Assembly: GCA_934668375.1 (NCBI GenBank)
Contig: CAKUNF010000009.1
Location: 5,632 to 69,631, forward strand
DNA length: 64,000 nucleotides
Source: an uncultured Parolsenella sp.
Lineage (GTDB): Bacteria > Actinomycetota > Coriobacteriia > Coriobacteriales > Atopobiaceae
Reading direction: 5' to 3'
Below are positions 59,543-64,000 of this stretch, in pieces (position 1 is the stretch's first letter; every line of letters starts with the position of its first letter). Both the position numbers and the translations under genes were made by a program. The notes beneath the pieces were generated by a model. That model saw only the letters and a list, made by a program, of their open reading frames with translations, was not told the origin of the DNA and made no database searches.

Positions 59543-60706
59543 ATGGAACTCGACAAGCAACAGCTCGAACGCGCGCGCAGGCGGCGCCGTCGCCGGCACG
59601 CCATCATGCCGGCGGCAGCCGAGCTCGCGCGCAGGGTGAGGCGCTTTCTCGCGCGCTCGCTTAATATCCGCGAGGGTCGCGCGCCCTACCACGTCATTCG
59701 CAGGCGCTTCGTGAACGGCGCCCAGCTCAACGGCACGCACCTGTGCATCCTCATCGTGGCCATGACCATCGCCTGCATCGGCCTGGACACAAACTCGGAC
59801 ATAGCCATCGTGGGCGCCATGCTCATCTGCCCGCTCATGGGCTCGGTGCTGGCCATGGCCTACGGCATCGCCACGCTCGACCGCCGCGTCGCCGAGCAGG
59901 CGGTTGCCGGCCTCGCGCTTCAGATGGCCTTCTGCCTCGTGACCTCGACGATCTACTTCAAGCTCTCGCCCATCGCCTCAACGACGGCCGCCATCGTGGA
60001 CAACTCAACGCCCACGGTCTGGGACCTCGCCATCGCGCTCGCGGGCGGCTTCGCGGGAGGCCTCGGCAACTCGCGTGACCAGGAGCCCGCGACACTCATC
60101 TCGGGCGTTGCGGTGGCCACGGCGCTCATGCCGCCGCTGTGCGCCGCAGGCTACGGGATTGCGATGGCAAGCCTGCCGCTGTTCCTCTCGGCGCTGTACG
60201 AGTTTGGCATCAACGTCGTGTTCATCGCGCTGGCAGCGGAGGGCGTGCTCCTCGCGCTGCACGTCCCCCTCAAGCGCGACCTCAACGACGACGGCATCGT
60301 CACGGACGAGGAGAGTCGCCAGGCCGACGAGCTCTCGCGCAAGGTGCGCAGGCGCGTCATCGCGGGGACCATCATCTTCGCCATCCCATGCGTGCTGCTC
60401 ACGGCGGGCTCCATCGGATCGGCCGCGGACGGCGTGCAGGACGGCTATGGCGTCACGCAGACAACGCGCGAGCTAGCGGTGGTGCTCCCCGGCTTCGAGG
60501 ACTACAGCGTGGGCTCGGAGGTCTCCGCAAGCTCGGGCGACGGCGCCACGGGCGTTGCGGCGGGCACCGTGACGCGCGAGACCGTGGCGAGAGTCACCAC
60601 CGCCGGCAAGCTCGACGAGGACGAGAAGGAGACGGCCCGCAAGCTCATCCGCCTGAACGTCCCCGGCCTCACGCGCGTGGAGTTTGTCTCGGCCTCCCGG
60701 TCGTAG
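59543..60706 (+). CDS. DUF389 family membrane protein
   Basis: 387 residues. A basic N-terminus (RARRRRRRR run) is followed by five or six hydrophobic segments (IVAMTIACIGLDTNSDIAIV, GAMLICPLMGSVLAMAYG, GVAVATALMPPLCAAGYGI) of the DUF389/TIGR00341 type. A soluble ~130-residue C-terminal domain follows. The family is of unknown function, often near stress genes. The ATG at 59543 is chosen since family members start nearby; its ribosome-binding site is weak. It is divergent from the YtrA operon. Confidence 0.85.
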   Translation: MELDKQQLERARRRRRRRHAIMPAAAELARRVRRFLARSLNIREGRAPYHVIRRRFVNGAQLNGTHLCILIVAMTIACIGLDTNSDIAIVGAMLICPLMGSVLAMAYGIATLDRRVAEQAVAGLALQMAFCLVTSTIYFKLSPIASTTAAIVDNSTPTVWDLAIALAGGFAGGLGNSRDQEPATLISGVAVATALMPPLCAAGYGIAMASLPLFLSALYEFGINVVFIALAAEGVLLALHVPLKRDLNDDGIVTDEESRQADELSRKVRRRVIAGTIIFAIPCVLLTAGSIGSAADGVQDGYGVTQTTRELAVVLPGFEDYSVGSEVSASSGDGATGVAAGTVTRETVARVTTAGKLDEDEKETARKLIRLNVPGLTRVEFVSASRS

Positions 60707-60760
60707 CCAAAGCGGGCGGCCACGGTCCCGGCCCTCCCAAACGAGATCGCCGACCGCTCG

Positions 60761-60802
60761 TGTCCCAAAGGGGTCTGACACCTTTGGGGCACCTTTGGGA
60801 CA
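60761..60802. repeat. dispersed palindrome, family B, variant copy 5
   Basis: TGTCCCAAAGG and CCTTTGGGACA are the outer arms, with a GGTGTC-like inner pair (GTCTGACACC). It lies between the DUF389 and trmO genes, convergent. Confidence 0.7.
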
Positions 60803-60822
60803 GACGGCTCGGGTCGTCGCGA

Positions 60823-61554
60823 CTACGGCTCGCTGACCCCGGCCACGTGCAGCACGTCGCCGTCCACGGTGAACGCGACGTCGAGACCGGCGTAGGCGAG
60901 GTGGTAGACACGCTCGGGCTCGTGCTTGCTGCCGGCGCGGCGCGGGTCTTGGCGCAGCACCTCGAGAAGGCCGTCGAGCTTGCTCGCAGGAACGCGGTCA
61001 CGCAGCTCGGGCGCGACGTCCACCTCAAGCTCGTGCCATGGGGAGTGCTCGATCCAGCCGCCCGTAGCCTCCGGGTGGCAGTCCGCGAACGGGATGTAGG
61101 GCTTGATGTCATAGATGGGAGTGCCGTCGCGCAGGTCCGCGCCAAGCACGTGGACCACGGGACCGTCCTCGGCAAGCTCGATGTGGTCGAGACGGACGCA
61201 CGTAAGCCCGATGGGATTGGGTCGGAAGGGGCTGCGCGTCGCGAACACGCCCACGCGCTCGGCCCCGCCAAGGCGAGGAGGCCGCACCGTCGGACGCCAG
61301 TTTCGGTTGGCGACGCCCGCGGGAGCAGACGCGGCATCCGTGGCAATGTCGGCCGCCGTGCCGCCAGCCAGGCCGTTCTCGAACTGCCACAGCAGCCACA
61401 GGTGCGAGAACTCATCGAGCCCCGCCACGGCCGCCGCGCTCGCGAACTCGGGCTCAAAGCGGATCTCTCCTCGTAGGTGCGGCGCAAGCGACCCGTTGCG
61501 CGGGATGCCGAACTTCTGCGGCAGGTCGGTGTGGATGTGGGCAATCGGATTCAT
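60823..61554 (-). CDS. trmO: tRNA (N6-threonylcarbamoyladenosine(37)-N6)-methyltransferase TrmO-like
   Basis: 243 residues of the TrmO/TsaA (UPF0066) family: HTDLPQKFGIPRNGSLAP, GLDEFSHLWLLWQFE, RPPRLGGAERVGVFATRSPF then RPNPIGLTCVRLDHIE, and DIKPYIPFAD. It methylates t6A37 in tRNA-Thr. The start could be the ATG at 61554 or 61563; both have weak ribosome-binding sites. A family B palindrome pair lies just upstream. Confidence 0.9.
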   Translation of the reverse strand: MNPIAHIHTDLPQKFGIPRNGSLAPHLRGEIRFEPEFASAAAVAGLDEFSHLWLLWQFENGLAGGTAADIATDAASAPAGVANRNWRPTVRPPRLGGAERVGVFATRSPFRPNPIGLTCVRLDHIELAEDGPVVHVLGADLRDGTPIYDIKPYIPFADCHPEATGGWIEHSPWHELEVDVAPELRDRVPASKLDGLLEVLRQDPRRAGSKHEPERVYHLAYAGLDVAFTVDGDVLHVAGVSEP

Positions 61555-61594
61555 GCCCGGCATTGTATCGCTCCGCCACAGCCCCGCCGCCTGC

Positions 61595-61643
61595 GGCCCA
61601 AAAGTGTCGGCCCATGGCCCAAAAGTGTCAGTCACTTTTGGGC
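61595..61643. repeat. one and a half family B palindromes (copy 6)
   Basis: A half copy GGCCCAAAAGTGTC (61595-61608) is followed by a full copy GCCCAAAAGTGTCAGTCACTTTTGGGC at 61617-61643 (arms GCCCAAAAGTGTC). The full copy lies across the end of the truncated nitroreductase gene and gives its TGA. Confidence 0.8.
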
Positions 61644-61954
61644 ACGTCCAGCACCGTAGGCGCCCCGTAGAAGCCGTTGCGGATCGAGGGGTCATCGATG
61701 ACGCTCGGCTGCTCGGCACTCACGTAGCTGCCGATGAGGCCGGCCCGACTGTACCCCTCCATGTTCATGCGACCGATGCGGGCGGCAAGCTCGGCGTTGC
61801 GCACGGCCACGACCATGCTGCGCTGCCCGCCGCCGGCGTTCGCGGCCCACAGGCCTGCCTCGACGACCTTCTCGACGTCCTCGCGCGGCACCTGGCGCTC
61901 CGTGTACCTGCGGATCGATCGCCTCGTCTTGATGAGTTCGAGCAGGTCAGCCAT
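61628..61954 (-). pseudogene. 3'-truncated nitroreductase at the end of the ACGX-type operon
   Basis: 108 codons encode the N-terminal half of a nitroreductase-fold protein (LIKTRRSIRRYTERQVPRED; AGLWAANAGGGQRSMVVAVR). FMN-binding Arg/Ser positions of the first half are present. The frame stops at GAPTVLDVPKSD, of which PKSD is encoded by the arm of a family B palindrome, and the TGA is inside it. Full-length members have 60-90 more residues, including part of the active site. The start ATG directly follows the TAG of the radical SAM gene, so it was the last gene of the operon. It is probably non-functional, although a short form may still be made. Confidence 0.75.
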
Positions 61955-63013
61955 CTACTCGACGTCCTTCCAGCACTGGGGGTCGGCGTCGTACATGTCG
62001 CCGGTGTAGCCGGACGTCACCGCCGGGCAGCCGCGGCACCAGCCGAACAGCTCGCACTTGGAGCACTTCTTGAAGCGCGAGAAGTCGCGCCTCTCCTCCA
62101 TCGCGGGCGAGAAGAACAGCTCGCGCAGGCTGTTCTCGGCCACGTTGCCGACCTTGCTCTCCATGCGACGGCAGGCGTAGACGTCACCCGAGGGCAGCAC
62201 GGTCATGTGGCCGTGACCACAGTGGCAGCCGTCGTAGATCATGCCGGGCTTGGCGTTCTCGGGAAGCTTGAAGCGGCCCTGCTCCCAACGAAGCAGCGTC
62301 CAGAGATGGTCCTTGAGCTGGAAGTACGTCTTGCAGCCGTTTGCCTGGTGGTAGTCCATGCGCTCCTGGGCCGCAAGGAGCACGTTGCGGTACTCGAGCG
62401 GCTCCATGTGGAACTCGTCGCGCTTCTGGCCCGACGTTGGGCAGTATCGGCCGAACGCAAAGACGTCCACGTCGAGGCTCGCCACGAGGTCGATGAGCTG
62501 GGGGAGCTCGTGGGCGTTTCTGCTTGAGACGGTGTTCATGATGGCCACCCAGACGCCCGCGCGCTTGAGGCACCCGATGGCGCGCATCGTCTCCGCGAAC
62601 GAGCCGGGCTTGCGGAAGTAGTCGTGCGTGGCCTCGAGACCGTCGAGAGAGAGCTGGTACTTGCGGCAGCCCAGCGACTTCATGCGGGCGCAGACCTCGT
62701 CCGTGAGGTGGAAGGGGTTGCCCATGACGCACCACATGAGGCCGCGCTCGTGGAGCAGCTCGGCCAGGCGCCAGAAGTCCGGGTGCAGAATGGGGTCGCC
62801 GCCCGTGACGTAGAAGTACGGCTGGCGGCCGAGACGGTCGCAGAGCTGCTGGGCCTGGTCTACAACGGTGACCATCTGCTCGTACGGCATGCGCCTGAAG
62901 CCGGCGCAGTCGCCGTTCGCGAAGATGTAGCAGTGCTTGCAGCGCTGATCGCACTCGTCGGTAATGTGCCACTGGAAGGCAAACGCAGGCTTGACCTGCG
63001 GGTTATTGCTCAT
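61955..63013 (-). CDS. radical SAM/SPASM peptide maturase, ACGX-type
   Basis: 352 residues. The radical SAM motif is Cys21-xxx-Cys25-xx-Cys28 in TDECDQRCKHCYIF. The GGxP-type motif follows as VTGGDPILHPDFWR (69-82). The C-terminal SPASM region has eight Cys: 263, 265, 281, 317, 320, 326, 329 and 347, enough for two auxiliary [4Fe-4S] clusters. It is preceded by a repeat peptide and a flavin-ferredoxin gene, so it probably modifies the peptide, for example by thioether or C-C linkage at the Cys residues. The name ACGX system is recalled from protein-family models; the chemistry is to my knowledge not described. ATG 63013 follows GAGAAGCG. Confidence 0.9.
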   Translation of the reverse strand: MSNNPQVKPAFAFQWHITDECDQRCKHCYIFANGDCAGFRRMPYEQMVTVVDQAQQLCDRLGRQPYFYVTGGDPILHPDFWRLAELLHERGLMWCVMGNPFHLTDEVCARMKSLGCRKYQLSLDGLEATHDYFRKPGSFAETMRAIGCLKRAGVWVAIMNTVSSRNAHELPQLIDLVASLDVDVFAFGRYCPTSGQKRDEFHMEPLEYRNVLLAAQERMDYHQANGCKTYFQLKDHLWTLLRWEQGRFKLPENAKPGMIYDGCHCGHGHMTVLPSGDVYACRRMESKVGNVAENSLRELFFSPAMEERRDFSRFKKCSKCELFGWCRGCPAVTSGYTGDMYDADPQCWKDVE

Positions 63014-63032
63014 CGCTTCTCCACTCTCTCGA

Positions 63033-63647
63033 CTAGAGGCGCTCGACGGCGCGGGCGGGGCACGCCTCGGCGCACGCGCCGCAGTGCAGGCAGTGCTCGG
63101 GCTGGATCTCGTACGCGTCGCCAGCCACGATGCAGCCCTGCGGGCAGCTCGCGGCGCACGAGCCGCAGCCGATGCACTTCTCGGCATCGATCCGGTAGCC
63201 CTTGCGGGGCGCCGGCACGTCGGTGAGCGAGTAGACGTCGCGCTCGATGGGACGCACGCCGAGGTTGAAGTAGTCGAGCACGATGTCCTCGACCTTGAAG
63301 ACGACGCAGATGTTGCGCGTCTCCCCGGGGTAGACGTTTGCGAGGTAGGGCTGCTCGGAGAAGATGGCATCGACCCAACGCGCCTGCTCGTCTTCGGGCG
63401 CCACCACGGCCACGCCGCTCATGCGGATCATCTCGTTGAAGCGTGTGTGCACGAGCGTCTGGATGCGGCCGTCACGCAGGAGCTGGATTGTCATCTCCTT
63501 GCCGCGCGACGTAAGGAAGTAGACGGCATCGGGCTCGTAATGGACCGCGCTCACGCAGCGAATCTGCGGGGCACCGGTCTCGTCGACCGTGGCCAGCGAG
63601 AGCGTTCCGACGAGCTTCATCTTCTGCAGACAGGTCTGTGCGTCCAT
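63033..63647 (-). CDS. PPOX-fold flavin protein fused to a 2[4Fe-4S] ferredoxin domain
   Basis: 204 residues. Residues 1-145 are a pyridoxamine-oxidase-like split barrel (GTLSLATVDETGAPQIRCVS; VYFLTSRGKEMTIQLL) expected to bind FMN. Residues 150-204 carry two ferredoxin motifs: Cys158, 161, 164 and 168 in CIGCGSCAASCP, and Cys186, 189, 192 and 196 in CLHCGACAEACP. It likely delivers electrons to or from the radical SAM/SPASM enzyme or the nitroreductase. It lies 17 bases before the peptide stop and 19 before the radical SAM start, all in one operon. Confidence 0.88.
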   Translation of the reverse strand: MDAQTCLQKMKLVGTLSLATVDETGAPQIRCVSAVHYEPDAVYFLTSRGKEMTIQLLRDGRIQTLVHTRFNEMIRMSGVAVVAPEDEQARWVDAIFSEQPYLANVYPGETRNICVVFKVEDIVLDYFNLGVRPIERDVYSLTDVPAPRKGYRIDAEKCIGCGSCAASCPQGCIVAGDAYEIQPEHCLHCGACAEACPARAVERL

Positions 63648-63664
63648 TACGAGCCCTCCCGTTC

Positions 63665-63841
63665 CTACTGGGCGTCGGCCGTGCCGCAGACAGGGGCCGC
63701 GGCCGGATCAGCGGAGCCGCAGGCAGGCGCGGGGTCGGTGGTGCCGCAGGCGGGCGCGGGATCGGCGGAGCCGCAGGCAGGGGCGGGGTCGGTGCTACCG
63801 CAGGCAGCAAAGGCGGCGACCCTCTCGAGGTTCTCGGACAT
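63665..63841 (-). CDS. ACGX-repeat precursor peptide (RiPP candidate)
   Basis: 58 residues. A short leader MSENLERVAAFA is followed by repeats of the 9-residue unit ACG[ST][AT]DPAP; the last is slightly longer and reads VCGT. Cys residues are at 14, 23, 32, 41 and 52, each followed by Gly. It has no signal peptide. The leader is much shorter than in most RiPPs, and no typical cleavage motif (GG) is seen. The ATG at 63841 follows AGGAGAAACC. It is the first gene of the operon with the flavin-ferredoxin protein, the radical SAM/SPASM enzyme and the truncated nitroreductase. Post-translational modification of the Cys residues is likely. Confidence 0.85.
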   Translation of the reverse strand: MSENLERVAAFAACGSTDPAPACGSADPAPACGTTDPAPACGSADPAAAPVCGTADAQ

Positions 63842-63855
63842 GGTTTCTCCTCTCG

Positions 63856-63948
63856 TAAGCGAGCGCTTATGCGCCCGGGAAGAATCATCCGAGATGCGGC
63901 CCTCGCCCAAAAGAAGGCACCAATCTATTACCCGGTTACCAAAAGGTA
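63856..63948 (-). promoter_or_regulatory. palindromes upstream of the ACGX-type operon
   Basis: TAAGCG (63856-63861) and CGCTTA (63864-63869) form a tight palindrome at the ribosome-binding site of the peptide gene. TTACC (63935-63939) and GGTAA (63944-63948) form a second one with a four-base loop, and a third TTACC lies at 63927. This could be operator sites or a leader hairpin. No -35/-10 pair is clear. Confidence 0.4.
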
Positions 63949-63980
63949 AGCAGCTGCCACCCGGAAACCGCGGGGGATAA

Positions 63981-64000
63981 TGAGACAAGGGGACTGTCCC
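63981..64000. repeat. dispersed palindrome, family A, copy 7 (cut by window end)
   Basis: TGAGACAAGGGGAC plus the start of the inverted arm up to the last base of the window. It lies upstream of the ACGX-type operon. Confidence 0.8.

Noticed and set aside
1..64000. tRNA, rRNA or other known structural RNA genes
   Set aside because: No cloverleaf with a TTCRA-type T loop, and no rRNA segments, were seen by eye on either strand. A covariance search would be needed to exclude small RNAs.

Overview
The window is a 64-kb stretch of GC-rich actinobacterial chromosome. The gene set (formate-lyase fermentation with an Fnr-type regulator, a bile-salt-hydrolase-like Cys2 enzyme, a membrane-protein/LuxR fusion, an LPQTG wall protein, an ACGX-type peptide operon) points to a host-associated anaerobe of the class Coriobacteriia, probably near Olsenella, Parolsenella or Collinsella. 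The genus is an inference. I found no rRNA, tRNA, CRISPR array, prophage or complete insertion sequence.

Layout. 1-2.4 kb: end of a Fic-family gene, an HD hydrolase and an asparaginase. 2.5-5.7 kb: a three-gene ABC importer of the TrpXYZ type behind a structured leader. 5.9-13.6 kb: an HTH protein, a PAP2 phosphatase, an AraC regulator, a HAD hydrolase, a flavodoxin, two genes of an amino-acid importer and a secreted beta-helix protein. 13.7-20.9 kb: a DUF3516 helicase, EngB, a cation exporter, an HTH-RGG protein and an XRE-aminotransferase fusion. 21.2-28.9 kb: an alcohol/aldehyde dehydrogenase pair, an ArsC-like protein, an unusual peptide deformylase, an amidohydrolase, RsmJ and an Fnr-type regulator. 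29.0-32.1 kb: pflA-pflB behind an FNR-like site. 32.4-39.3 kb: RlmH, a radical SAM protein, HxlR and partner, the Cys2 hydrolase, Ung, PrfC and a nitroreductase. 39.8-50.2 kb: a methyltransferase, a LysR-controlled reductase cluster, a TraG/VirD4-like ATPase with two unknown genes, ClpP, and a MerR/aldo-keto reductase pair. 50.4-61.6 kb: ManA, an LPQTG protein, a YtrA-type ABC operon, a DUF389 protein and TrmO. 61.6-63.9 kb: a compact RiPP operon.

The best candidate for a little-described system is the last operon, read leftward from about 63.84 kb. It encodes a 58-residue peptide with five evenly spaced Cys-Gly motifs, a flavin-fold protein fused to a two-cluster ferredoxin, a radical SAM/SPASM maturase, and a nitroreductase that is cut short by a dispersed palindrome.

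The second theme is dispersed palindromes. At least five sequence families lie almost only between genes. They are called A to E here for convenience: A, arms TGAGACAAGGGGAC; B, arms GCCCAAAAGTGTC; C, an (A)CCCGTCCCC loop inside a hairpin; D, a GCGAG(C/T)GC-type 68-75-bp pair around one gene; E, a 90-bp element with 18-bp arms. There is also a single 217-bp inverted repeat. Several copies supply the stop codon of the adjacent gene and two or three adjoin gene remnants, so they seem to have inserted or recombined at gene ends.
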